From: Gracilaria domingensis
Lineage: Eukaryota > Rhodophyta > Florideophyceae > Gracilariales > Gracilariaceae
NCBI GenBank assembly: GCA_022539475.1
Contig: VCMS01000177.1
Coordinates: 50,778 to 114,777 of the forward strand
Length of the DNA stretch: 64,000 nucleotides
Reading direction: 5' to 3'
In this document: one piece after another, positions 1 to 11,119 of the stretch
Numbering within the stretch: the stretch's first letter is position 1
Layout: each line of letters starts with the position of its first letter
Translations under genes and position numbers: made by a program
The notes under the pieces: model-generated
Database searches by the model: none
What the model was told of the DNA's origin: nothing
The model's input: the letters and a program-made list of their open reading frames with translations, nothing else

Positions 1-867
1 GCAGCATACATGTCGCTCCGCACGTCTGCAAGCCCAGTAAATTGCTTCGTGGCCATAAACCCATAAGTACCCACCAAAGTCGATCCAGGGGATGTTATTC
101 CCGTTCTCACTCCGCCAAAGTCAACCAATGAGAGCGCTACATCTGAATTGCTTAGATTCACGATAATGTTCGTGGGTTTCACGTCGCACGTCGCAGTGAA
201 GAACCGGAGGATTAATAGATGCCATATAGAAAATTACCTCCAGTAGTCCCACAAACGTTAGGTTGACTTGCTCTGTAGAAAATCGATAGCCTTCATCTAT
301 GAGGGTTTGGAGTGGTGTCCGTTTTGCTTTTTTCTGGTCTAGAATGTATGCAGTATCCGAATCCGTCTCATACTCGAAGAAGTCAACATACTTCGGAATC
401 GATGGATGCGAAAGGGACTTTAGCGTTCTCGCCTCTCTTTGAAAGAGATCAAGTGTTTTCCAGTTAGTCAGAGAACGAACTGTAAGCGCTTTGAACGCTA
501 ATTGCTGGGAACGATAGGGTTCCTTCGTCGCTGCAACTTCGTAAGTAAGGCCTGTTGTTCCGCGACCGATCACATCGACAGTTCTGTAATCATTGATAAT
601 ATCCTCTCGCTCGAACGAGGAAAAAATGCTCACACGACGATATGTACAGCTTCGAGGGCGCTTGGGCGCTTCCGCCTTCCGATAAACAAAGTCGCTAGAA
701 GCACAGAAAGATGAAGATGTAGATAGGAGTATCGGAAGCTGAAAAGCTGAAACAGAACGTTGCGCTGGGCAATTTGTACCAGTTTTATCTGTCCCTCTTT
801 GTTCAAACGCAGAGGGATGAAAGCGCACATGGGTAGCAATTGCCGAGCGTCGCTCGGTGCAACGCAT
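1..867 (-). pseudogene. Ser/Thr protein kinase of cyanobacterial/plastid style, partial and frameshifted
   Basis: Reads leftwards from ATG at 865-867 and runs off the window. The glycine-rich loop (GRGTTGLTYEV, about residues 99-109), the ATP-binding Lys in LAFKAL, the helix-C Glu in FQREARTL and NPPVLHCDV of the catalytic loop are visible. The order and the HPSIPKY segment resemble the soluble Ser/Thr kinases of cyanobacteria and plastids. After HCDV the frame changes because of a 7-bp tandem duplication (181-194). In the shifted frame the protein continues as DVKPTNIIVN and the metal-binding VDFGG (DFG equivalent), open to base 1. The usual HRD Arg is Cys. The N-terminal 90 residues are basic and Ser-rich, so could be a transit peptide. 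It may be a real pseudogene or an assembly error at a short duplication. Confidence in the kinase family is high; confidence in activity is low. Confidence 0.85.
181..194. repeat. 7-bp tandem duplication (ACGTCGC twice) in the kinase catalytic loop
   Basis: The heptamer acgtcgc occurs twice back to back. Removing one copy joins HCDV directly to KPTNIIV in one frame, so the duplication is the direct cause of the frameshift in the minus-strand kinase. Confidence 0.85.
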
Positions 868-1645
868 GTAGTAGTCTTGTGACGCGAGCTCATCGAGTCA
901 GCGATGGGTTCGTCCATTCCATTGACGCCGTGGTTTTGCTTGGGAGTCCTAAACCTCACACAACGTTCTTCGCGATTGTGATTTAGCACCACAAATTGTG
1001 TTCAATCAAAGTGTTTCCAGTGCCGAGATAAACAAGCCGACAGCCCAGTCTTTTCCATTCTGCGACGGCGTACAATCCATCTCACCCGCATTGGTTCGCC
1101 TTGTCGGAGAGCGGCTTCCTCTTCAACACAGGTTAAATCTTTCGTGAGAGATGGGGCCTTTCATGGTATTTGTTGCGGCCGCGGCTGCGTTGAGCAACAG
1201 GGAGCAGAAGAAACTTGTCTGCATACAGAACCACCAGAAGTTTGTAAGAGCAAAATGATATATGGGCGCGCATAGAACGCCGGTAACACCACGCCTCGGA
1301 TCGGCCTTTTGCCGAAACTGTGGATCCACCGCTACATCTAACAAGAGTGGGCACGAGGCTAAATTAAAGGTCTGCCCACGATTTGTGCCTCATCACGGTC
1401 ATATACCGTACCATTAACTGATTTGGAGAAAATTGGTTCCGACCACTTGGCGATATGGCGCCAGTTTTTCGCCCACATCTATATATTTTTGAACATATTT
1501 TGGCACACACGTGACAACATCTGGATCACAACCCATGCTTATGGGGTGTACAAGCTGATACCTCAGATTAGTGTCGCGTGAGCCTGACTTGAATCGTCCT
1601 CAGAGACAACAGCAGAGACAGCGACTGGCTGTGGTGCTGGGAACC
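868..1645. other. No gene recognised
   Basis: Only short overlapping frames with no family resemblance are present. A 19-nt stretch at 1315-1333 is identical to 24857-24875. The right end abuts the 5' LTR of the Copia-1 element. Confidence 0.5.
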
Positions 1646-1802
1646 TGTCAATTCGGACTGAAGCACATGCGACAGCGTGTCGCTCTGTGCTACGATCTCG
1701 CTGAAGAAACTGATTGACAAAGTAGCTCCGGTGAGCTCGCCTGCACCTCAAGGCGCAGGCGACCTTTTGCCGTCGTTCTTAAGCCATTAGCCCCTCGCAG
1801 CA
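1646..1802 (+). repeat. 5' LTR of Copia-1
   Basis: A 157-bp LTR starting TGTCAATT and ending CGCAGCA, nearly the same as 8341-8497. No convincing tRNA-complementary primer site was recognised just downstream. Confidence 0.88.
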
Positions 1803-2106
1803 CAGCTGCGAGGAAGCGGCGGGTAGAGTTTTAGTTTGAAGTTCAATAAAAGAAACTTCACCGGAGCACGAAGAGACGTGCTCCCTAGAACCTCTTTGCT
1901 CCAAACTACTTTGATTGTACAAAGTCAGCTTTTACAAGCATTGGCGTTTGTACGACAATCCGGATTCATAACGCTAAGTGCTTGTTTCAAGTATCCGACT
2001 TTCAGATATCTGAATAAAAGCAATGTCTTCTACTACACGCTCGCAAACCCCCGCAAGATAGGATCGTCTCAAGCGCTCTATTTCGGTTGTGGAGCCTACG
2101 ACGGAA
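1803..2106 (+). other. Copia-1 5' untranslated leader
   Basis: Non-coding stretch between the 5' LTR and the gag ATG. No reading frame or recognisable primer-binding site is seen. Confidence 0.5.
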
Positions 2107-3849
2107 ATGAGTCGCCAGCTTCGTGATGTGGCAAACTACATTATTTCCATGTACCCTCCTGTTGATGACAACGGTTCTCCGATACCACTCACTGCGGTTC
2201 GCGAGCAAGAAGTCATGGTCACTTTGATAGGTTTCCTTCCTTCCCCGGATGCCATTCTCACACCTGAGTTCTTCAACGCTCCGCTCTTTCCGGTCCAACT
2301 CATTCGCGACGTGGCTTCGTTATATGACCTGGATGAAGTACCTTCAGACATCATCTCTACCCTTGGTCTGGAGTCACGCGAAACATCCAATCGATCACTT
2401 CTCACTCACATCTGGTTCTTGAACTATCTCGAGGCCTCCTTTGACACGATGAAGACTGGGGTACACATGTATCGGCAAAGCCGCAGCTCCTCTCGCCTTG
2501 GTTTCCTTCAGGGACCCGCTAATAACGCTAACCCCTCCACTTTGCCTCCTACTGGAAATATTTCTCAGGCTGGCAATCATAACCAAAACGGCGCTCCGAG
2601 GTCCTCCCACCATGCCAACGCTGGGCAAGTTCACATCCGACAAGGAGAAGCTGCTGCTGAACACACTCAGAGCAATGTTGGTCCTCACAACCATGCAAGT
2701 GAGACCTTTCAACGCAACGGACACAACGAAGAGGACACTCGTAAGGCTAACTACGTTTTCCAGCACTTTAAGGACAACCGCTTCACAGGCGATATATCGC
2801 AGTCTATCAAACTAACGATTCGCGATTACAACGTCTGTTCTCTCCAGCACCGGTTGTCTCCTTCTCAAAAGGCAGACTATTTCGTGAACATCCTCGATGG
2901 TCCGGCTCGCACTTTCTTCTTCACGAATGCTCGTGATGATATGACATTCGAGGACATGGCAGAGCTCATGACTGACGAGTACAACAGCAACGCACGTCAG
3001 ATTCAAGTGTATGGGATGTTGAGTACACTCCGAATCGAGAAATTGATGTCCGAAAATGACATAAGCACCTTCTCAGAAGCACTCACAAAGGTCGTTAGCA
3101 TGATCAAAGAACTAGCTCCACAATGTCCCCCGCATTTTAGGTCGGAGGCGCACAAGATTGGGTACCTTAGGAAGGCCGTTCTCGGAATCAATTGGGCCAA
3201 ATTACCAATCGGCAATATCGTTACTTCCAAGTACTCGTTCAACGGCTTTATTACCGCGCTTCGCGAAAACCTCCAACTTGAAGAGGAGATCAAAGAAGTC
3301 GCGAAACGCTCCGATACACACATTGTCGAGGGTGAGGAAACGTTATACGAACAGTACGGTCGTAACTCCAAGCAAGTGCGCAAGCATAACCCTCGTGAAA
3401 TCTATAACTTCCCAGACGCCCGCCATAAGGGACCAACCCGCTACGGTAACTACCGCTCTTTCGAAGAAAACCGCCGTCGCGGAGAATGCCATCGTTGTCA
3501 CAACCAATGGAAACCAGGACACCGATGCAAACCTGGTGCTATCAGAAACCATGTCCGCCAACTTCTTGCCAAAGGTGATTCTGCCGTACATATTGTATCT
3601 GATCTGGTTCTTACAATGGAGGGAGAACAGAACGATAACGATGCATCAGAAAGTATTGTGGAGCAAACAGATGCAATTCTCGAAGAGACATTGCTTTTCG
3701 ACAAACTTACGTCTGGTGATATAGACCCCCCTCAGAACTCTATTGAAGCTACCGATAAGGAATGTTTCACCAATCATCTATCCGCCACCATGAACGCATC
3801 GAATCTCGACCTACCATCGGAACGTACGCATGGCGCGGATTTTCATTAG
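2107..3849 (+). CDS. gag: Copia-1 Gag-like protein
   Basis: The first ATG of the frame is at 2107 ([10 protein letters not shown]); the frame is open a little further upstream. It encodes about 580 residues. The central part ([12 protein letters not shown] to PARTFFFTN and [10 protein letters not shown]) has the Trp-poor helical layout of retrotransposon Gag. Near the C-terminus is a zinc-knuckle variant [14 protein letters not shown]. Gag coats the element RNA and forms the virus-like particle in the cytoplasm. The frame overlaps the upstream end of pol (3762-3849) and pol lies in the -1 frame. I could not find a standard slippery heptamer, so the shift could be a recoding signal or mutational. 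Intact over its whole length. Confidence 0.8.
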   Translation: MSRQLRDVANYIISMYPPVDDNGSPIPLTAVREQEVMVTLIGFLPSPDAILTPEFFNAPLFPVQLIRDVASLYDLDEVPSDIISTLGLESRETSNRSLLTHIWFLNYLEASFDTMKTGVHMYRQSRSSSRLGFLQGPANNANPSTLPPTGNISQAGNHNQNGAPRSSHHANAGQVHIRQGEAAAEHTQSNVGPHNHASETFQRNGHNEEDTRKANYVFQHFKDNRFTGDISQSIKLTIRDYNVCSLQHRLSPSQKADYFVNILDGPARTFFFTNARDDMTFEDMAELMTDEYNSNARQIQVYGMLSTLRIEKLMSENDISTFSEALTKVVSMIKELAPQCPPHFRSEAHKIGYLRKAVLGINWAKLPIGNIVTSKYSFNGFITALRENLQLEEEIKEVAKRSDTHIVEGEETLYEQYGRNSKQVRKHNPREIYNFPDARHKGPTRYGNYRSFEENRRRGECHRCHNQWKPGHRCKPGAIRNHVRQLLAKGDSAVHIVSDLVLTMEGEQNDNDASESIVEQTDAILEETLLFDKLTSGDIDPPQNSIEATDKECFTNHLSATMNASNLDLPSERTHGADFH

Positions 3850-6800
3850 GACGTCGGGAGCTCAAGCCTCCCTCCTGCCGTCCAGCACGTTGGGTAGCTT
3901 CCAAGCGAGCTCCCTATTTAAGGCAGAAACCCCCTGACAGCATTGTAGAAATTGACCTCACCCATATCTATTGTACAAAACTGTCAAAATCCAGGACCCG
4001 ATCTCGCATGGACGGATTCTGTGTGGACATCGGTGCCCCGCGATCGGTCATCGGCATCAAGGAACTCCGTCGTATTTTCTCAAGCTTAAACATGCCCGTC
4101 CCAGGTCTGCGTAGGGTGCCATCTTGCACACGCTTTCGATTTGCGGACGCCAGCTTCGATTCACTGGGTCAAATCACTATCCCCCTCTCCACCCCTCCAA
4201 ACATACCACCCATTCTCGTCTCTCTGGAAGTGGTCAAAGCAGACATCCCCGCTCTTCTCGGAATGGACATCCTCGACAGAGAATCCTTAATTGCGGATAC
4301 CGTGGCGAACAGGCTGGTCAAGAGATCATTCATAAAACCCCCGGATGGTGAACCCACATATTTCGATGATTGGTTTGTGCCATTGCGAAGAGCAGGCAGC
4401 GGTCATGTGTATGCCGAAGTGCTTCTTCCAAGCAAGTCCTACTTCACCCGCACACAGCTGCACAAACTACACAAGCAATTCTTTCACTCGTCAGCGGACA
4501 AACTGTTCAACCTTCTGAAACGGTCAAAACCTGAGGATGCAACCCCGGAAACTCATGCGATCCTAAAAGGTATTACCAAACGCTGTGATCCCTGCCAGCG
4601 GATCCAAAATGCCCCCACACGATTCCGCGTTTCCGTCGGATCAGAGAACGTTCGCTTCAACGAAAAGGTTCTTCTAGACATAATGTACAATGATGGGAAA
4701 CCGGTCTTGCATATCGTCGACGCAGACACGCCTTTCTCCTCCGCTGCATTTCTCCCAGATGTCTCCACGAAGACCATTTGGAAAACAATACTGCTGTGCT
4801 CGGTCTCTATATATACTGGACTCCCGAACAAGATGCTCGTCGACCAAGGGAGCGCGTTTGGGAACCTTTTCATTGACATTGCCGCATCCTCAAACGTGCA
4901 TGTTGACAGCACAGGAGTCGAGGCCCATTCAAGTCTCTCCATCAATGAGAGATACCACCAACCACTGCGGCAAACATATCGCAAGGTCATGGCCCATGAA
5001 CCAAACACTGACCCTCATCTTGCACTCGCTGTATCAGTCAAGTCAATGAACGACACATTAGGCCCTGAGGGTCTGGTCCCTTCCGCACTTGTATTTGGCG
5101 AATTCCCACCTATCTTTACGAGATCACAACCCCGTACCCCGCGAGCTATTCTTGCAAACCGCGCTGAAATCGCGATAACTGCTCGAACCGAAATGCAACG
5201 CATCATGTCGAAACTCAAGATTGACCGTGCCCTCCGCCACAAAGTACCGCCCGCTGCAAATTCCACCTATTCTCCTGGCGATAAAGTGCTCGTCTGGAGG
5301 GAGAACATCGTCAACAATCGAATAGGCGAGTGGCTTGGCACTTTCACCTTCAGTTCCATAGACACTGACAAGAAAATGGCATACATTCAGGATGTTCCAA
5401 TTGGAGCCGCTACCCCATTTGGCTTAGCGCAAATCAAACGCTATTACGAGCCCGAGACTCTTGCCAACTCGTTCTTCCTCGACCTTCACAACTCGCTGTC
5501 TTCCTTCGGTTCCCCACGCGAAGACTATGTATACCTTACCGAAATACTTGACAAGAACGACCCTCGCGTTCAATCCGAGCAAATGACCGAAGCCAAAAAG
5601 GCTGAAATCAAAGGTCTGTTAGAGAGAGGCACATTCAAAGTCATTCTCCGCGAAGAGATACCACCGGACGCAAATATCCTTCCCGGTCGTTTCGTATTCG
5701 CGATCAAATCCACCGAAGATGGTAAGATCAAGTATCGTGCTCGATATGTAATTGGCGGCCACCGCGATGGATTGAAGAACCTCATGGTACATAACTCAGT
5801 CACACGTCAACCGCAATCCATCAGACTACTCTTTGCACTGGCTGCTATCTTCGGATTCAAAATTTGGACATCGGATATTACGCAAGCATACCTCCAATCC
5901 GCCGAACCTCTCTCGCGCGGAGTCTTTATCACCAAGCCTGTCCCCGAATTCGAGCTTGAACCATCTCAATGCCTCAAGCTTTTAAAACCTCTATATGGTT
6001 TATGCGAATCTGGAGACCTCTGGTTTAAGACACTAGATTCTCACCACAAACAAGCACTGGGCATGACACCGCTCAGATCGGTCCGGCTCTCTACTACTCT
6101 ATGAACAACGACTTACTACAAGGTTTGTCTGGATGTTACGTAGATGACTGGATACGTGCAGGAAACGACCGCTTCAAGTCCATTTGTGATATCAGCAAGA
6201 CTCAATTCCAAATGAAGGAGGAGCAATCCCCACCATGTGTCTTTACCGGCTTCTCGCTAAACCACAATCAGGACGGCTTCATCGAAATGGAACAAGATTT
6301 TTACCTGCGCAAACTAGAGAGCTCAGAGCCACCGATTCGTTTTCAAGGTTCCGGTCTATGCGTATGAAACTTGGGTGGCTCTCTAACACTCGTCCTGATT
6401 GTCTTTTCGAAATTTCGCAAATGGCGCAGGTTACGCAGGAGTACTTCGAGAAGAACAGAAGAGTAATCATTGCTCAGCTTAACAGAGCCATTAGATACGC
6501 CAAGTCTAACCTTTTATCCATTGCGTTTCCTTCATTGCACTTGCCTTCCCTACGAGTGATTGGTTTTTCGGATTCCTCATTTGCCAACAATGATGATTTC
6601 ACCTCCCATCTTGGTCATATTTGTCTTCTGGGTGATGAGACCGGGAAAGTCATTCCGGTTCACTTCAAGTCATACAAATCGAGGCGTGTAACACGATCAC
6701 CTATGGCAGGTGAAGTGATCGCATTCTCAGATCTCTTAGACGTTGCTATCACCTTAGCCACAGAACTAAAAGTTCTGCTTGGGAGACATGTTCCAGCGCA

Positions 6801-7056
6801 ATTATTTACCGATAGCAAATCACTCTTCGATGTTATCTCTAAGAGATCTCGAACCTCAGAAAAACGCATGATGTTGGACATCGCAGCAGCCTGCGAAGGA
6901 TTTAAGATGAAGCTGATATCTGACATCGGCTTTGTTCGAAGCTCCCATAATATTGCGGATGGCCTAACCAAGCGCATGCAGCAAGATTCCCTGAGAAACT
7001 TGTTATCATCTTCTTTTCTTTCGATTACACCCGAGCAGTGGATTGTACGAGGGTGA
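3762..7056 (+). pseudogene. pol: Copia-1 Pol: protease, integrase, reverse transcriptase, RNase H (frameshifted)
   Basis: Three frames in series: 3762-6104, 6101-6367 and 6235-7056. Domains in order are: aspartic protease ([11 protein letters not shown], then ALLGMDIL); integrase zinc domain (HKLHKQFFH to CDPCQRI) and core ([34 protein letters not shown]); RT ([16 protein letters not shown], then GCYVDDW with the YVDD catalytic pair); RNase H (GFSDSSFANNDD, SPMAGEVIA, LFTDSKSLFDV). The first frameshift is at about 6073-6085, just before the YVDD block; the second is at about 6325-6335, before RSMRMKLGWL. Each looks like a net one-base loss. The protein would have copied element RNA into DNA and inserted it. 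The protease motif DIGA instead of DSGA/DTGA is unusual. Inactive as it stands. Confidence 0.9.
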
Positions 7057-7066
7057 AAGTTTTTTG

Positions 7067-7717
7067 TTACTCTTGCCTGTACAATTCCCGTACCTCAGCA
7101 ACATACAACCTCTCGACACCATCCCCACCACAGGCCTCAATAGCCTCCGCTGACAACTCGAGAACCTGTTTTTCTTCATTATCCAATACTTCTCGCTCAC
7201 CGGCATCTACAAGCACACAGTGATCCACTTGGTTGCCGGCCCTCAAACGGACCAAAAAGACACCCTTCTTTTGTGTTCCGAGCCATTGGAATTTGTCGCT
7301 CCTGAATTCTGGGTCTCTTACTTTTTTCAAGTTCAGCCTCGGCGACACTCTATGGAGTGAGCACTGGGTGCTACCAATGGATTTAAACTTCAACCGTTCC
7401 GCTTGAACCATCGCCTTCCACCCTTCTGCAATTTCGAGATTCGCAACTCTGGCCACTGCAATTGCCGCCGAGAACTGCAAGCATCCTCCTTTTGCTTTCT
7501 GGAATTACCATAATCGCACTCTGCTTGTGGAACGTACGCGTTGTCTTACTCTCATCTCGTACGCCTGGACCAACTTTTGCAACCGAAAACCCCAATGTGC
7601 ACCATCGTTTGAGAGAGTTTCGAATAACCACACTCGCTCTTCTTCGATTTCCTTTGTGTATTCTAGGGACGGGTGCAGGTGGGACGGATAACCGTTTTGC
7701 AGTTTCCGTTTCGGCAT
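7067..7717 (-). pseudogene. Antisense cysteine-peptidase-like reading frame inside Copia-1
   Basis: It lies head-on against pol, between RNase H and the 3' LTR. The frame runs 7717 to 7067 with one in-frame TAA at 7505-7507. After the stop comes GGCLQFSAAIAVARVA (Cys codon 7481-7483), and about 90 residues later DHCVLVDA (His codon 7220-7222) after a strand-like GVFLVRLRAGN. This Cys-helix followed by strand-His-hydrophobic-Asp layout is that of papain-like/OTU-like peptidases; that is pattern recognition, not an established match. A longer overlapping frame (8096 to 7383) on the same strand is rich in Lys and Arg and may hold a frameshifted N-terminus. Not a usual Copia component. The function is not known. 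Confidence 0.4.
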
Positions 7718-8331
7718 TCACCTCAAATGACACATATCTCCAACCTGAAGTCTGCAAGGACTCAACATCAATTCGGAATCTAGATTCAATTCCATTTTGG
7801 TTGCTACACATGGCCCCGAACTGAAGTTCACGGCACCCTCTTTCCAATCGCTCCGGGTAGTATGCCATTATTTTCTCTATTGCACATCTTCTCTTCTCAC
7901 TATTTACCCCCCTTTGCACTGGCCTCGTTTTTTGTGTCTTCGTTTTGGTCCCCTTTCTACTGCTGTCTTTCATGATCAGCGTGGCAGTATCACGCAGCGC
8001 GGTATTACTCTTATCACCGGCTTTCTTCTGCTCGCTCAATGGCTGCGCTGTCTTGGAACTTTTTAACCCCATGCTGCTGTTAAAGTTATGGAACATGGCG
8101 TCACTTCTTTCTCAAGTATAGCCAGTACCACTACCGAACACAGCACTTATGACGCCGATGGCAACCATCTTTCGGTTCCTTTGATTGCTCTATATATATA
8201 TGCGATCTTTAAGCACCCGCTCCTGTTGCGATGAGGTTGAAACCACTACGAAGGAACGTCAGCCTTTTCCATGGCACCGGCTTGTTTATTTGCCTAACTT
8301 ATTTCTCATAGAACAACGACAGTACCGTCGT

Positions 8332-8340
8332 AGGAGAGAG
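8332..8340 (+). other. Polypurine tract of Copia-1
   Basis: aggagagag sits directly before the TG of the 3' LTR, where plus-strand DNA priming occurs in LTR retrotransposons. Confidence 0.65.
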
Positions 8341-8497
8341 TGTCAATTTGGACTGAAGAACATGCGACAGTCCGTCATTCTGTGCTACGATCTCGCTGAA
8401 GAAACTGATTTACAAAGTAGCTTCGGTGAGCTCGCCTGCACCTCAAGGCGCAGGCGACCTCCTGCCGTCGTTCTTAAGCCATTAGCCCCTCGCAGCA
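8341..8497 (+). repeat. 3' LTR of Copia-1
   Basis: 157 bp, TGTCAATT to CGCAGCA, same length as the 5' LTR. The frame of the neighbouring minus-strand gag fragment reads into it and stops at 8482, showing an artificial junction. Confidence 0.88.
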
Positions 8498-9272
8498 TGC
8501 TGGCGCCGTCCTTTCACGCGTGATCTCATCACTGCCTGAGTAGACTGCGTCGCTTTCGACCGTGTCGAACGTGACCTATGACGGTTGTCATCACTATCAG
8601 ATGAATCTGACGAACTGTCTTCAGTCATGCCGCTCGAGTCAGAGCGCAATGAATCCGAATCATAGTGAACTCGTTTTGAGTGTCGACGTTTCTGCTTCAT
8701 CGAACGATGGTCTTCATCCGCAGATGGATTTCCTTGAGGAACCTGTGCGTCCACAGCTTCATCCATACGGATTGTATCCTCCAGCGTTTCCAAGCGCGAA
8801 CGAATTCGACCGATATCGGTGCGCATTTCCTCGACGAATGCCCGGTACTCCGTGACGAAGACGTCTGGGGTACCCAGATTTTCCATAATGGAATTCACGT
8901 CCCTTCTCAGAAGACGTAAGTCTCCTGAGACATCCCCACCTGGGCATTATCAACCTGCGTCCTCAACGAGGTAACATCCTGTAGGAGTTCCACGTGAGCA
9001 GCGTGATTAATATCCAAGCGGGATTCCAACCTAGCCAACTCGGCTACGGTAGCAGCGTTAGGGTTAACCATGGATGGTGTCTCAACGACGGGTTGAGCAG
9101 AACCCACATTTTCCTTAGGTGCTTCCGTAACTGAACGCGTTCTCCGGGGGCGGGGTACGACCTCAAGAGGTTGCGCCTCATCGGGGATAGACCGGGACGT
9201 CGGTGCTACGGGTGGAACCGCAGCTGACGACCGCGCTGAACCAGATCGAGAACCTCGAGGCGGTTGCGGCAT
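8498..9272 (-). pseudogene. gag: Gag N-terminal fragment of Gypsy-1, truncated by Copia-1
   Basis: Starts with MPQPPRGSRS at 9270-9272. A Pro/Ser/Arg-rich head is followed by heptad-like segments (ELARLESRLDINHAAHVELL, then IRSRLETLEDTIRM after a frame change near 8900) and a Ser/Asp-rich, Arg-rich tail. This head, coiled coil and charged-tail layout occurs in Gag proteins of Gypsy-like elements that lack a compact capsid signature; the family call rests mainly on position. The frame is cut at the Copia-1 LTR edge (8497/8498). Confidence 0.45.
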
Positions 9273-9341
9273 ACTGAAAACCAGTAAGCAATCTGATCCA
9301 GATGATCCAGTTAAACTCGTACACGAGTCTCCAAAGAACAA

Positions 9342-11119
9342 GAAAACTCAATAAAACTTCTCGGTAAACCACCACGTCAGCGGTTCACGTTCAAAAGTTG
9401 TCAACCTCCAAAACTCTAAAGAGTCCTCTGATCGTTGTCAGAAAACGGTGACCCGTCAACAATCAAGTCAATTCCACGACAGTGACCTAAAACGATTCTA
9501 AGTCGGGAGACCACTTTGTGGGGCAAACTCGGAAGAGTGAAACCCACCAGACTGTCCGAAGGTCCGCTCTCGTGAGAGATGGCAGACCAGTGACAGAGCC
9601 CTCTGTACCACCGTAACTCGGTTGTAAGGCCGAAGTGGCAACTGGCTATACCTACAGAGGTGCTAGGCCACGTGGTGAGGAAACGATGAGAAACTCCAGA
9701 GACGGGGTGGTATCGGCAACGATGAAGCACGACCAACGACAGGTGTAGTCCCGAGAGGGAAAGCAACAGAAAACAACAACCAAACAACACCCACACGCGA
9801 CGGGTAGGGCCTCCTCGGCACTGTGCCCGGAGCGGGGCGAGATCCTCCAACGGTAATGCACGGGTTTCCGTAAACACGGCAAAACTCTATACAGAGTCGG
9901 ATCACTTCGTAATCTAGTCCTATACCTCCTCGGTACGACCCTCAGGTCCCGACATCAACGACAGATGTTCCTCAAAGGTACCGAGAGGGTAGGACCACCG
10001 TAACCAGACGTGGCTATACTCGCGAGAGTGATAATCCACGTAGGCGGTTGGCGCCAGAGCCTCACTCGTGTAGAGTCCACTCAGGAGAGCGCTACTCGAC
10101 AAAGAGTTCACTTAGAAGTGCTCGGGTTGACTTTACAAAGGTGCTCGCGACGACGAGGTCGAGCTCACCTAAGTAGGTCTAAACTAACTATGTACACGTG
10201 GTGCACACCCGCAGGGGTCCGTACACGTGGCTAGCCCAGTGCCAGGCACCTCAGGTGCACTACCTATTGTCCCGTAATATGCACACACACGGTGGTGTAG
10301 TACACGCGTCCACCTAGCGGTATTGGCCAGCAATGGCAACCCTGATTACAGGTAACTGTGGGAAAGCCATTCCAAAAGTAACCGCCAAAATTGGGTCCAA
10401 CTCATAATTCTTCGAGTGCATCCTCGTATCACTCCCCTGAGTATATGAGGCGCATCATCCTGATAACCACGCAAATTGCGTTGCTCTACAAGTACGAAGA
10501 CTTCCAGAAACTGGAATTAAAGGCGACGCCGAACTAACCAAAGCGGTTTCGCAAGCTCCCTCCCCCTCCTTAGGCGGAGCCACCACAAATGGTAATTCCA
10601 AACCAGATGGATAGGTTAACTTCACGAAGTGACGAGATAAACTCCGTTCGCTGATTCAAGACCTTCAAAGAATAACACACAATACCAAGACCATTCCAAA
10701 TTGGTTATAAACCTCACGCAGGTAAATCCAGATAACCGACCATTCTCGGGGATATCCAAGAATGGACATTCACATCATGTGACATGTGTAGCAACAAACT
10801 AAACCAGAAAAACTGGGAACCACTCGGGTAGAGTACGAAAACTATTCCCAAGTAGGGTTCCAAAACGAACTCAACAGAGGTAGCATAAAATAATATTCCA
10901 TGGTTTGGAGACTTCTCAAATGAGACGAAACAGTCTCCCACGATCGGAAAAAACCGCACTTACGGGGAAACCTACCCCGGTAGTCGGGTGAAAAAACCAT
11001 CATGGTAACCGCGACAAAAGATATTCACAGAACTCAAGTAGAGTGTAACACGAAAAAGCACAAACATGTGAGCAGAATCACTTCTCCCTCAACTGGGCAC
11101 AGTAATTACGAAACAGTTC
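9342..11119 (-). other. ORF-poor block, probable LTR and leader of Gypsy-1
   Basis: 1.8 kb without a credible gene, between the end of the PR-RT fusion frame and the start of a gag. It is rich in short near-palindromes such as tactcgcgagag. Position argues for LTR plus leader. No second copy exists in the window to confirm limits, and no clear primer-binding site was found. Confidence 0.4.

Larger units (their letters stand above)
1646..8497 (+). mobile_element. Copia-1: Copia-type LTR retrotransposon, degenerate
   Basis: Two 157-bp direct repeats (1646-1802 and 8341-8497) start with TG and end with CA, and bracket gag, then protease-integrase-RT-RNase H in the Copia order. A purine tract (aggagagag) lies immediately before the 3' LTR. 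Pol has at least two frameshifts, and the LTRs differ at roughly ten positions by eye, so the copy is old. No target-site duplication is visible: the pentamers outside the LTRs are gaacc and tgctg. The right flank is a gag fragment of another element while the left flank is not, which suggests recombination or deletion after insertion. Confidence 0.9.

Noticed and set aside
3762..3849. Programmed -1 frameshift site between gag and pol of Copia-1
   Set aside because: No X-XXY-YYZ heptamer was found in the overlap, and pol has other random frameshifts, so recoding cannot be claimed.
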